Under the pieces are notes generated by a model that had not been told where the DNA came from, did no database searches, and was given only the letters and a program-made list of their open reading frames with translations. Below are positions 54,857-63,161 of a DNA stretch of 64,000 bases, in pieces (position 1 is the first letter of the stretch; each line of letters begins with the position of its first letter). The stretch comes from Siccirubricoccus sp. G192 (GTDB taxonomy: Bacteria; Pseudomonadota; Alphaproteobacteria; Acetobacterales; Acetobacteraceae): the NCBI RefSeq assembly GCF_019084075.1, contig NZ_JAHREN010000001.1, forward strand, positions 186,001-250,000, given 5' to 3'. The position numbers were made by a program, and so were the translations under genes.

Positions 54857-55096
54857 TACCAGCGGCCGATTTCATCGACCCCTGGTATGTTTTTTCTTGC
54901 CCTCAAACGCGTCGTGCCGAAGGCACGCCTCCGGCGTGACGCGCAAACCTCCGGTTTGCTTGGCTTCGCCGCACTGGCGGCGGGCGCCGCCCGGCGCCTC
55001 GGACCGGTCGATAGACCGGTCCATTGGTATGAGACGGCTGCGGGTGGTCTCCGCAGACCCGAAGGCCGGCGCGCCCGGGCCGGACCGCGATGCGCT
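54856..55096. repeat. Hairpin-rich intergenic region
   Basis: No gene is seen in these 240 bases. Several perfect or near-perfect short stems follow one another: ATACCAG/CTGGTAT at 54856-54888, GTGCC/GGCAC at 54914-54926, GCAAACC/GGTTTGC at 54943-54959, and GGACCGGTC/GACCGGTCC around GATA at 55001-55022. The stretch lies between the protease stop and the convergent zincin gene, so some may act as terminators. Confidence 0.6.
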
Positions 55097-55489
55097 CTAC
55101 CCCTCCTCCTCCAGCCGCGCGATGTCGTCGTCGGAGAGGCCGAAATGGTGGCCGATCTCGTGGATCAGCACGTTGCGGACCAAGCGGAACAGGTCCTCCC
55201 CGGTCTCGATCCATTCCAGCAGGATGGGCTCGCGGAACAGCAGGATGGTGTCGGGCTCCTGCGGCACGTCCAGCACGCTCTTCTCGGTGAGCGGGATGCC
55301 GCGGTAGAGGCCGGTCAATTCCCAGGGGCTTTCGATGCCCAGGTCCTCCAGCGTCTCGTCATCCGGCACCTCCTCGACCATGATGGCGGTGCCGCGCACT
55401 AGGTCGCGCAGGACCTGCGGGATTGCGGAGAAGGCGGCTTCGGCCATCTCCACGATGTCGTCGAGGCTGGGGGGGACGGTATGGCGCAT
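55097..55489 (-). CDS. Zincin-like metallopeptidase (DUF1025/PF06262 type)
   Basis: A 130-residue protein with the zinc motif [20 protein letters not shown] at the C-terminus. It also carries the family's N-terminal segment [17 protein letters not shown]. Members are small cytoplasmic zincins of unclear substrate. The start MRHTVPPS was chosen as the usual family start; the frame is open a further 12 codons upstream. It is divergent from phhB, whose start is 62 bases away. Confidence 0.88.
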   Translation of the reverse strand: MRHTVPPSLDDIVEMAEAAFSAIPQVLRDLVRGTAIMVEEVPDDETLEDLGIESPWELTGLYRGIPLTEKSVLDVPQEPDTILLFREPILLEWIETGEDLFRLVRNVLIHEIGHHFGLSDDDIARLEEEG

Positions 55490-55551
55490 GCCCCGCAGCG
55501 GAGGCCGCCCCGGCCCCCGCGTCAAGCGGGGAGGGACCCAGGGAGGCAGCG

Positions 55552-55842
55552 ATGGTGGAACGGCTGGAGGATGCGGCGCGGGCCCGGTTGGCGGAGGACC
55601 TGCCGGAATGGCGGATGGTGGCGGGGCGCGACGCGATCCGCCGCGAATTCCGCTTCCGCGATTTCAGCGCCGCCTGGGGCTTCATGGCCCGGGTGGCGCT
55701 GCTGGCGGAGGCGCAGGACCATCACCCGGAATGGCTGAATGTCTGGAACCGGGTGGAGATCCTGCTGACCACGCATGATGCCGGCGGCCTCTCGGCCCGT
55801 GACATCCGCCTGGCGCGGGCAATCGACGCGCTGCTGGGCTGA
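55552..55842 (+). CDS. phhB: Pterin-4a-carbinolamine dehydratase
   Basis: A 96-residue PhhB/DCoH-type enzyme that recycles the pterin cofactor of phenylalanine hydroxylase. Recognisable are [40 protein letters not shown] and the active-site stretch [20 protein letters not shown]. No phenylalanine hydroxylase gene is in the window. GGAGG precedes ATG 55552 with seven-base spacing. Confidence 0.92.
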   Translation: MVERLEDAARARLAEDLPEWRMVAGRDAIRREFRFRDFSAAWGFMARVALLAEAQDHHPEWLNVWNRVEILLTTHDAGGLSARDIRLARAIDALLG

Positions 55843-55905
55843 AGCGGCCAGCGGTCAAGGGCAGGAACAGCATGCCAGCGGGGCCGATGGAATCGGCCGC
55901 CGGCG

Positions 55906-56367
55906 TCAGGCGATCCGCTGGTCCTGGCGCAGGCCCTCGGCACCATCCCGGGCGCCGGGCGACACCGAGGCCGCCAGTTCGGCCAGCGTGGTGCGGCCGA
56001 GATTGTCGAGCATGGCCACCTCCGCCTGATCGAAGCGGGTCCGCAGCAGGCCGGGCATCCGCAGGCCCACCGGGCAGGCCGGATTGGTCCGCCCATGCAC
56101 GCGCAGCAGGCTGTCCTTTTCCGGATGGATGGCGCGCCAGACATCCCGCAAGGTGATGGCGGCGGCCGGCCGTGCCAGGGAGGCGCCGCCGGGGCCGCGC
56201 TGCACGGTGATGAGGCCGGCCCGGGCCAGCAGGCCGGAGATCCGCCGCACCACCACGGGATTGGTGCCGATGCTCCAGGCCAGCCGCGCACTGGTGGAAT
56301 CCTCGGCCGGGTCCTTGGCGATGAGCGTCAGGATATGCAGGGCGACGGCAAACCGTGTGGCTATCAT
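55906..56367 (-). CDS. Rrf2-family transcriptional regulator
   Basis: A 153-residue regulator beginning MIATRFAVALHILTLIAKD, with the winged-helix segment IGTNPVVVRRISGLLARAGL and wing QRGPGGASLARPAAAITLRD. Only one cysteine is visible in the usual cluster region (NPACPVGLRMPG), so it probably does not hold an IscR/NsrR-type iron-sulfur cluster. It is divergent from the mmcB gene across an AT-rich gap of about 100 bases that may contain its operator. Confidence 0.85.
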   Translation of the reverse strand: MIATRFAVALHILTLIAKDPAEDSTSARLAWSIGTNPVVVRRISGLLARAGLITVQRGPGGASLARPAAAITLRDVWRAIHPEKDSLLRVHGRTNPACPVGLRMPGLLRTRFDQAEVAMLDNLGRTTLAELAASVSPGARDGAEGLRQDQRIA

Positions 56368-56464
56368 GCGAAGACGCAAACCATGAGTTGGAATATAGAT
56401 TTGCCAACCTGACACCTTCCTTATGCCTTGAGAAGATCGCTCATGACAAAAGATATATTTTCTT

Positions 56465-56938
56465 ATGCATGAAACCCTTGCTCCTGCGGCCCGCACCGCG
56501 CTGGTATGCCGCGCCGCGGTGCGCTTCTGCGCGCTGCGCGGCTGGGCGCCCGTGCAGGAGATGCCGCTGCCGAATGGCCGCCGCGCCGATATCCTGGCGC
56601 TGCTGCCGGATGGCGGCTTCGCCGTGGTGGAGGTGAAGTCCTGCGCGCGGGACTTCCTCTCCGACGGCAAATGGCCGGATTACCGGGAATATTGCGACCG
56701 GCTCTATTTCGCGGTCGATCTTGATTTCCCCGAGGGCCTGCTTCCCGCCGATGCCGGGCTGCTGGTGACCGACGGCCCGGAGGCGGCGCTGCTGCGGGAG
56801 GCGCCGGCGCATCCCCTGGCGCCGGCGCGGCGGCGGGCGCTGCTGCACCGCTATGCCGTGGTCGCCGCCGGGCGCCTCGCCGCCCTCTCGGACCCGGCCG
56901 GGCATGCCGAATTGCGCGCCGCGCTCAAGGTGGAATAG
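56465..56938 (+). CDS. mmcB: MmcB-family DNA repair protein
   Basis: A 157-residue protein of the MmcB (DUF1052) family, a Caulobacter DNA-damage protein with a PD-(D/E)xK-like fold. The nuclease-type core is GRRADILALLPDGGFAVVEV, followed by KSCARDFLSDGKWPDY and REYCDRLYFAVDLDFPEGLL. Length and motif order agree with alphaproteobacterial members. No SOS box was identified in the AT-rich upstream gap. Confidence 0.88.
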   Translation: MHETLAPAARTALVCRAAVRFCALRGWAPVQEMPLPNGRRADILALLPDGGFAVVEVKSCARDFLSDGKWPDYREYCDRLYFAVDLDFPEGLLPADAGLLVTDGPEAALLREAPAHPLAPARRRALLHRYAVVAAGRLAALSDPAGHAELRAALKVE

Positions 56939-56986
56939 AGCGGATCGCCGCAGGGCGGAACCGCCCGGAGGCGTGAATCTGCTCTA
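56936..56986. repeat. TAGAGC...GCTCTA short palindromic-ended element
   Basis: A 51-base stretch beginning TAGAGCGGATCGCC and ending GAATCTGCTCTA; the outer 12 bases are imperfect inverted repeats. Its first bases provide the mmcB stop. It has the same ends as the stretch at 25786-25891 and could be a terminator or a small dispersed repeat. Confidence 0.45.
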
Positions 56987-57051
56987 CGAACAACAGCCTA
57001 CAGCGGCGCGGGAACCCTTTCTTCACCAGGAGGCGGGCATGCTGCGGCCAG

Positions 57052-58189
57052 ATGTCAGCAGCAGGTCTTCCCGATTGGCTCGCCAAGGTCGACTCCGGCC
57101 ATTACCGGCCGGTGACCTTCCTCGAGCGCGGGATCGCGCTGCCCTTCACCACGCCGCATCTGCTTGGCGGCCGGATCAGGCCGGGCGAGCGGCGCGGGGC
57201 GGAACTCGTGCTGGCCAACCCGGCCGGGGTCGAGGGCGTCTATGTCCTGCCCTGGTCGGCGATGCCCGATATCTGCTCGCCGACGCTGCATGACCGGACG
57301 CTCTGCGCCCGGGTGACGCAGCTCACCTCCCTGGCACCACGCTTGGTGCGGGAGGTGGCGCGCGGCGTGGCAGCCGAGGGTTTCGCCGGCCGCGCCGCGG
57401 CCCGGGCCGCCGCCACGGCGGAAGCCGGCCGGCGGCAATCCAGGATGCTGCTGCACTACAACCTGCTGCTGGAACTGCTGCGGCAGGTGGAGCCGCCGGG
57501 CAGTGGCCTGCCACCGCCTGAGCGGGACAGCCCCGCCAGTGTCGAGCGGCGCGCCCTGGCAGCGCTGACGGGGCTGTGCCGCAACAACGGCATCGCCCCC
57601 CGGGGCAGCACTGGAAGCCCTGGCGGAACTGGCCAATGCCTTCGAGGACTGCGGCCTCCGCCGCGACGCGCAGCATGCCCGGCTGCCGCTGCTGGCGGCC
57701 GAGATCGGCCGGATGGCACGCGAGGCCGAGGACTGGGCGAAGCACGGCCAGGACGCGGACCGTGCCTGCGCCCGGCTGCTGGCGCTGAGCAGCGACCTGA
57801 CCCTGCGCTGCTGCCAGCCGGCCTTCACCACGGCTTTCGAGATGCTGGACGACCTCTGGCGCCTGCTGCACCGCTGGCGCGTCGCGCCGGAGGAGATCCT
57901 GGGCCCGCTGGCCCGGCCGGAATGGCTGCTGGACGGCTGGGAGCTGATCTGCGGGCTGTGGCGCGGCACCGACCCGGCGCAGCGCGGCGCCGCGCTGCTG
58001 GAAATGGCCGCGCTGGTGCCGGTGATCCCGGCCGAGGTGCGCGACTGGGTCGGCTTCGACCTAGTCGGCGAGATGCACGCGCACCGCTCCGGCATGAGCC
58101 GCCTCGTGCGGCTGAACCACGACTGGAAGACCGGCCGGCTGATGGACCTCACCGCACGCAACGAACACCTGCTGGCGCTTTGCGCATGA
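57052..58189 (+). CDS. Unknown protein, first gene of a coupled pair, one frame break
   Basis: About 378 residues when corrected. The opening reads LPDWLAKVDSGHYRPVTFLE and then RGIALPFTTPHLLGGRIRPG, a well-formed beta-rich N-terminus. The rest is alpha-helical, with LHYNLLLELLRQVEPPGSGL and later TAFEMLDDLWRLLHRW. The frame breaks in six C at 57596-57601; with five, AALEALAELANAFEDCGLRR follows. There is no signal peptide or membrane segment. I do not recognise the family. The start is uncertain: ATG 57039 has the better GGAGG but is in another frame. The stop overlaps the next gene as ATGA. Confidence 0.6.
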
Positions 58190-59397
58190 CCGGGCGGCTT
58201 CGCGAGGTGGCCTGGCTGGGCCAGAACCTGGCCAAGGTGGATGATGCCGCCCTGCAACGCGTGGTGTCCCTGCTGGACGGGCTGCGCGAGCGGGGCGAGG
58301 CGGACCGGGTGCTCGACCAGGCACGCAGGCGGCTCCGCGCATTGCGCCCGCCACGGCCGCTCGGCTTTGCCCGCATCCTGTTCCTGCCCTTCGACGGCGC
58401 CATCACCCCCTCCGCTCGCTGGCGGCGGGGCGAGGCGCTGCTGCCGCGCGGCGCCCTGGCCGCGCTTGCCGCAGCGGTGCAGGCCGGCCTCGGCGCGAAT
58501 GCGGCACCGATCCTGCAGGCCTGCGAGGGCCGCACCACGGCGGATGCCGGAGCGATCGCGCAGATCGGCGCCCTGCTCTGGCCCGCCGCCACGCTGCCGC
58601 CGGAGGCGCCGCCGGACTGGGCCCTGACCGGGCTCCCCACCAGCGATTACCAGGCGATCGCCGCATTGTGCCGGCCGGTCTGGGCGGCAGGCCCCGCACT
58701 CTGGGCTGCCCTCTCCGCCGCCACCGAGGGGCCGCCGGAGGAGCTGGTGCGGGCGGCGCTGGGCGGGCTGGCCGGGGCTGGGCCGCAACCCTTCGCGGTG
58801 GCGCTCGCCGCGCTCATCGCCCGCGCCGCGGCGCCGGGGCGGGTCGCGGAGGTCGCGGCGGGGCTCGGCCCGGCGCTGCGCGGGGCGGCCTTGCAGGCGC
58901 TGGAGGCGGCGCTGGACCAGCCGCTGCCGGAATTCGACCGGCTCGATCCAGGATGCGCGACCCAGGCGGCGCGGGACCTCACCCGCCGGCTGGATGACCT
59001 CGCGGCCTGCCCCCTGCTCACCAGCGACCGCCAGCGCCGGTTGCAGATGCTGCGCCGCGCCGCCGAGGAGGCCTGCCGCGAAGCCTTCCTGGCCGCCGCC
59101 GAGCAGCAGCTTCTGGCCCCCGCCGCGCGCCTGGCCGAGGCGCCGGAGGTGGCGGACCAGGAGGTGGCGGCGCTGGAGGCGGAGGCCCGCGGCCTGCGGT
59201 TGTTGCAGGCGGCCGGACGCGGGCTTGGCGGCGCCGGCGCCTATGACCGCGCGCTGTGCGCCATGGTGGAGGGCCTCACCCTGCTGGGCGGCCGCGCCAG
59301 CCACCCGGCCGGGCTGCAGCGCATGGACCTGGCCCGCGCCATCGAGCTCCTCGCCGGCCCCGAGGCCGCCGCCGCGGTGCTGGCGGAACCCGGATAG
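58186..59397 (+). CDS. Unknown helical protein, second gene of a coupled pair
   Basis: A 403-residue, alanine- and leucine-rich protein, predicted largely helical. It begins MTGRLREVAWLGQNLAKVDD and contains RPLGFARILFLPFDGAITP, a possible domain start after a helical N-terminus of about 60 residues. It continues through LTSDRQRRLQMLRRAAEEA into a long helical tail. No catalytic motif, signal peptide or transmembrane segment is evident. The four-base ATGA overlap with the preceding gene implies coupled translation and a shared function. I do not recognise the family. Confidence 0.65.
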   Translation: MTGRLREVAWLGQNLAKVDDAALQRVVSLLDGLRERGEADRVLDQARRRLRALRPPRPLGFARILFLPFDGAITPSARWRRGEALLPRGALAALAAAVQAGLGANAAPILQACEGRTTADAGAIAQIGALLWPAATLPPEAPPDWALTGLPTSDYQAIAALCRPVWAAGPALWAALSAATEGPPEELVRAALGGLAGAGPQPFAVALAALIARAAAPGRVAEVAAGLGPALRGAALQALEAALDQPLPEFDRLDPGCATQAARDLTRRLDDLAACPLLTSDRQRRLQMLRRAAEEACREAFLAAAEQQLLAPAARLAEAPEVADQEVAALEAEARGLRLLQAAGRGLGGAGAYDRALCAMVEGLTLLGGRASHPAGLQRMDLARAIELLAGPEAAAAVLAEPG

Positions 59398-59411
59398 GGA
59401 TGGCCACCTGC

Positions 59412-60395
59412 TCAGCCGTTGTAGAAGGGCCGCCCGTGGTCGCGCAGCCAGAGCCGGACCAGGTGGCGGCGCCGCTCCGGCTCCGGCCAGTCCTGGAAGC
59501 CGGTGCGCTTGTGGCCCAGCGCACGGTTGCTCACGATCTGCACCTGGCCGGGCTGGAAGGTGAAGTCGAAGCGCAGCCGCGCCTCGTCCATGATGGCGTT
59601 GAAGGCATCCAGCGCATCCTGCCCCTCGGCATCCAGGGGCTCCCCCGCCATCGCATGGCCATTGACGATCTGGAAGCGGGAGATGCGGCCGAGCAGGCGC
59701 CCCTCCTGCCATTCCAGGATCGGCCGGCGCAGCACCATCGCATCGCCCGGCGCGTGCTCGCGCTGCCGGTCGAAGAGGAAGGGGCGGTAGAGGCGTGGCA
59801 GCAGATCGGGATGGCGGCGGCGCATCTCGTTATGCGCGGCCTGGAAGCTCACCAGGCCGCTGATGCCGCCCGCCATCGCGGTCCGCAGGCAGAACAGCGC
59901 CACGTAGTCGGGCGGGCAGATGTTGTAGCTGTTGTCGACGTGGAAATTCTGCTCGGCATTGGTGATGTCCGGGCGCACGCCATTGCCGGGCGGCTTCCCC
60001 ATGTCCCTGACGTCATAGACCATGGTGCCGTCCCATTTCTGGGCGACCGGCCGGGCCAGCAGGCGGGCGAGCAGCCAGTAGAGCTTCACCGCGATGTCGC
60101 TCTCCAGCCGCTCCACCGGCAGGCGGTCCAGGATGACGAAGCCCGGCGCCTCGGCCAGCATCCGCCCGGCCTCCCGCAGCAGCGCCCGGCAGGCCTCCAA
60201 GGCGAAATCGCGCGGGTCGAGGGCCAGGATCGGCAGCGGGTTCCCGGCGAGCAGCGCGGCCGCCGCCTCCAACTCCCGCAGCGCCGCGGCGCCGATCGGC
60301 AGCAGCCCGGCCGTGGGCGGCAATTCCGCGCCGGCCCAGGCGAGGCCGCCGGTGAAGTCCCGCGCGGCGACCTCGGGGAAAGATCCTGCCTGCAT
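59412..60395 (-). CDS. TauD/TfdA-family dioxygenase
   Basis: A 327-residue Fe(II)/2-oxoglutarate-type oxygenase. Iron ligands are in QNFHVDNSYNICPPDYVALF and the late RALGHKRTGFQDWPEPERRR, whose arginines also suit 2-oxoglutarate binding. Substrates of this broad group include sulfonates, carnitine precursors and aryloxyacids; none can be chosen here. GGGAGGAACAGG precedes the ATG at 60395. It converges on the unknown pair with only 14 bases between stops. Confidence 0.85.
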   Translation of the reverse strand: MQAGSFPEVAARDFTGGLAWAGAELPPTAGLLPIGAAALRELEAAAALLAGNPLPILALDPRDFALEACRALLREAGRMLAEAPGFVILDRLPVERLESDIAVKLYWLLARLLARPVAQKWDGTMVYDVRDMGKPPGNGVRPDITNAEQNFHVDNSYNICPPDYVALFCLRTAMAGGISGLVSFQAAHNEMRRRHPDLLPRLYRPFLFDRQREHAPGDAMVLRRPILEWQEGRLLGRISRFQIVNGHAMAGEPLDAEGQDALDAFNAIMDEARLRFDFTFQPGQVQIVSNRALGHKRTGFQDWPEPERRRHLVRLWLRDHGRPFYNG

Positions 60396-60471
60396 CCTGT
60401 TCCTCCCGCAGTCTGGCGCGGCCAAGGCTAGAGCCGGGCCGAGTGCGGCGCCAGCACCGGCAGGCCCGCCC

Positions 60472-60913
60472 TCACTCCGGCACGCCGGCGGGGTCGCCGC
60501 TGCCGCTGCGGTAGCGGTGGGTGGATGCGCCGAAGGCGATCAGCGTGCCGGCGCTGTTGAAGACCTCGGTCCGGGCGAAGAAGACATTGCGCCCTGCGGT
60601 CATCACCCGGCCCTCGGCGGTAAGGCGCGTGCCGATCGCCGCCTGGCCGGTGAAGCGGCAATCGAGGTCGAGCGTCACCGCGCGGCGCACCCGGCCGGGG
60701 ATCGGGCAGAACAGCCCGGCGAAGGCGGCCGCCTGGTCGATCATCGAGAGCAGCACGCCGCCATGCACGATGCCGGAACGGTTGGCATGCGGGGCATGGG
60801 TGTCGCAGACCAGCTTCGCATAGCCGTCGCGCCACTCGGCGACGACCACGCCGAGATGCTCGTGGTAGGGGGGAGTGGGAATTCGGGAAGTCAGGGAAGC
60901 CGGGCCTGTCCAT
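60472..60913 (-). CDS. PaaI-like hotdog thioesterase, one frame break
   Basis: About 146 residues if one base is removed. The start MDRPGFPDFP is followed by a break at GTGGGAATTCGG (60875-60886). The next frame gives PTPPYHEHLGVVVAEWRDGY and the hotdog motif NRSGIVHGGVLLSMIDQAAA. The HGG stretch and flanking helix fit acyl-CoA thioesterases of the PaaI/YbgC group; the acyl substrate is unknown. An internal GTG at 60849 would give a shorter, unbroken protein. Confidence 0.75.
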
Positions 60914-60965
60914 GCCGGCTTCCGTGCCGCCCCGGCGGCGGCGCGTCAAGCCATGCGGGCGGGAT

Positions 60966-61831
60966 TCAGGCGATCTGCAATTCCTGCAGCACCTGCTCCA
61001 GCTCCTGGAAGCTCGGCATATGGCTGGTCGGCGCCATCTTGCGGCCGGTCTCGACCGCCACCTGCGGCGCATTGCCGTGCAGATGCGCGACCAGCACGGC
61101 GCGGATCACCTCGTAGTATTTCGCCTCCTCCTCCACCACGCCCTTCAGCCGGCCGGCGAAGGGCGCCATCATCCCATAGGCCAGCAGCACGCCGAGGAAG
61201 GTGCCGACCAGCGCGCCGCCGATCATCTTGCCGAGCACCGCCGGCGGCTGGTCGATGCTGGCCATGGTCTTGATGACGCCGAGCACCGCGGCGACGATGC
61301 CGAGCGCCGGCAGCGCATCGGCCACGGTCTGCATGGCGTGGCTCGGGTGCATCTCCTCGGCCAGCACCTTCTTCAGCTCGCGGGCCATGACATCCTCGAT
61401 CTGGTGCGGGTCGTCGGCATTCATGCCGACCATGCGGAGATAGTCGCAGATCAGCGCCACCGCGTGGTGGTCGGCGGCGATCTTGGGGAATTGGCGAAGG
61501 CGGCGCTTTCCTCCGGCTTCTCGATATGCGGCTCCAGCGCCATGGCGCCCTTGGTCTGGGCCAGGCGCACGAAGAAATACAGCAGGCTCAGCATCTCGAC
61601 ATAGTCGGCCTTGGTGTAGCGCGCGCCCTTCAGGATCTTCCCGAAGCCATGCGCCGTGTGCTTCACGTCGGCGATGCTGTTGGCCATCAGGAAGGTGCCG
61701 GCGGCGGCGCCGCCGATGATGAGCATCTCGAAGGGCAGGGCGTGCAGGATGATGCCGAATTTGCCTCCCGCCGCGACATAGCCGCCGAAGACGCAGGCCA
61801 GCATGATGCCCATCCCGACCAGGGTCATCAT
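60966..61831 (-). CDS. motA: Flagellar motor stator protein MotA, one frame break
   Basis: About 288 residues after correction; MotA and MotB form the proton-driven stator of the flagellum. The N-terminal part has MTLVGMGIMLACVFGGYVAA and LHALPFEMLIIGGAAAGTFL. After PEESAAFAN the frame breaks at TTGGGGAATTGG (61483-61494), where one base seems missing, and resumes PKIAADHHAVALICDYLRMV. It ends with VLGVIKTMASIDQPPAVLGK and another membrane segment, and the cytoplasmic loop is present. It overlaps motB as ATGA; no other flagellar genes are in the window. Confidence 0.9.
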
Positions 61832-62898
61832 GGCGCGGCGGCTCCGGTGGCGGCAGGGGCAAGCTCCGGCGCCTCGCGCAGCAGGGTGATGGCGACGCGG
61901 CGGTTGGCGGCGGCGGCGGGCTGTTCGGGCAGCAGCGGCGCGCGGTCGGCATGGCCGGTGACGCTGCGCAGCCGCGCCTCGGCGATGCCGCCCTCCAGCA
62001 GCAGGCGGCGCACCGCATTGGCGCGCTCGGCCGAGAGTTCCCAGTTGCTGCGCTCGCCGCCGCGGAAGGGCGTGGCATCGGTATGGCCGGCGATGGCCAG
62101 GCCATTCGGCAGCCGCGCCGCCACCTGCGCCACCTTCTGCAGGAGGGCGCGGGCCCGCTCATTGGGGGCGGCGCCGGCCACCGGGAACATCGGCTGGCGC
62201 TCGGCATCCAGCAACTGGATGCGCAGCCCCTCCGGCACCTGCTCCACCACCAATTGGCGGGCAAGTTCGGCCAGGGCCGGGTCGTCCTGCACCGCGGCGC
62301 GGATCTCCTCGGCCGCCCGGTCGAAGGCCAGGCGCTCGCGGCGCTGGAATTCGGTCCGCAATGCCGTATCGGAAAGCTGCTCGGCCTCGGGTGCGGCGGC
62401 CATGGCTGCATCGGCCAGGATCTCGCTGGGGGCCTCTGCCGCCTGCGCCATCACGGTGGCGGCCTCGCCCGGAGCGGCGGCGGGGCCTGGCGGGGTGGCG
62501 GCGGGTGGCGCGGTGGTGGTCGCATCGGGCGGGGGCGGCGCCTCGCCCTCCTCCTCGTCGAGGTCGAGGCGGGTGGGGGCGGGGCCCTTCTCCACCCGGA
62601 CCGAGCCGGTATCGGAGGCAAGGTTCCCGCTGGAATTCAAGGTCTGGCCGCCGAAGGGCTGGCCGTTGCCGGAGGTGCTGCGGCCCAGCACATTGGCCGG
62701 CGCGAAGTAGTCCGCCAGGCCGCGCCGCTGCTCCTCCGAGGTGGCGTTGAGCAGCCACATCAGCAGGAAGAAGGCCATCATCGCCGTGACGAAATCGGCA
62801 TAGGCGACCTTCCAGGCGCCGCCATGGTGCCCGGCCTCGGCCGCCTCCTCCCGCTTGATGACGATGGTCGCGCCGCCATTCCGGCCACCCCTGGCCAT
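61828..62898 (-). CDS. motB: Flagellar motor stator protein MotB
   Basis: A 356-residue stator subunit. The single N-terminal membrane helix WKVAYADFVTAMMAFFLLMW carries the proton-binding aspartate. A long Pro/Ala-rich linker (residues about 85-180) follows, then the peptidoglycan-binding OmpA domain with LAIAGHTDATPFRGGERSNW and ELSAERANAVRRLLLEGGIA. It precedes motA, the reverse of the usual motA-motB order, with a four-base overlap. The gene is intact. Confidence 0.93.
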   Translation of the reverse strand: MARGGRNGGATIVIKREEAAEAGHHGGAWKVAYADFVTAMMAFFLLMWLLNATSEEQRRGLADYFAPANVLGRSTSGNGQPFGGQTLNSSGNLASDTGSVRVEKGPAPTRLDLDEEEGEAPPPPDATTTAPPAATPPGPAAAPGEAATVMAQAAEAPSEILADAAMAAAPEAEQLSDTALRTEFQRRERLAFDRAAEEIRAAVQDDPALAELARQLVVEQVPEGLRIQLLDAERQPMFPVAGAAPNERARALLQKVAQVAARLPNGLAIAGHTDATPFRGGERSNWELSAERANAVRRLLLEGGIAEARLRSVTGHADRAPLLPEQPAAAANRRVAITLLREAPELAPAATGAAAP

Positions 62899-63161
62899 GC
62901 CTGTCCTGCCCCTGCCCTGCTCCGGTTTGCCGATCCTGCGGCGACGGGCCTTAAATTCAGGCTAAGCTCCTCCCCGGATGGATCGCGGCCGGGCTTCGCC
63001 GCGCGGGCAGGCAGGCTGCCGCGCGAATGGGCAGGCAGCGGGCCGGCTGCTGCCTGTCGCCGCCCATGCCAGCCGCCCTGGCAGGGTGGCATGTGCCTTG
63101 CGAGTCCCATTGCCTGATCGCCGGCGCCGCCGCGCGACAACCGCCAGGGAGATGCCGGATC

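Noticed and set aside
57052..59397. Apparent single 781-residue fusion of the two unknown genes
   Set aside because: The first gene loses its protein-like sequence at the C6 run, and the second gene merely lies in the same frame; corrected frames give two proteins overlapping by four bases.
57055..59712. An 885-codon open frame antisense to the unknown pair
   Set aside because: It is Gln/Arg-rich shadow sequence without a recognisable domain, and the plus-strand genes show an ATGA junction.
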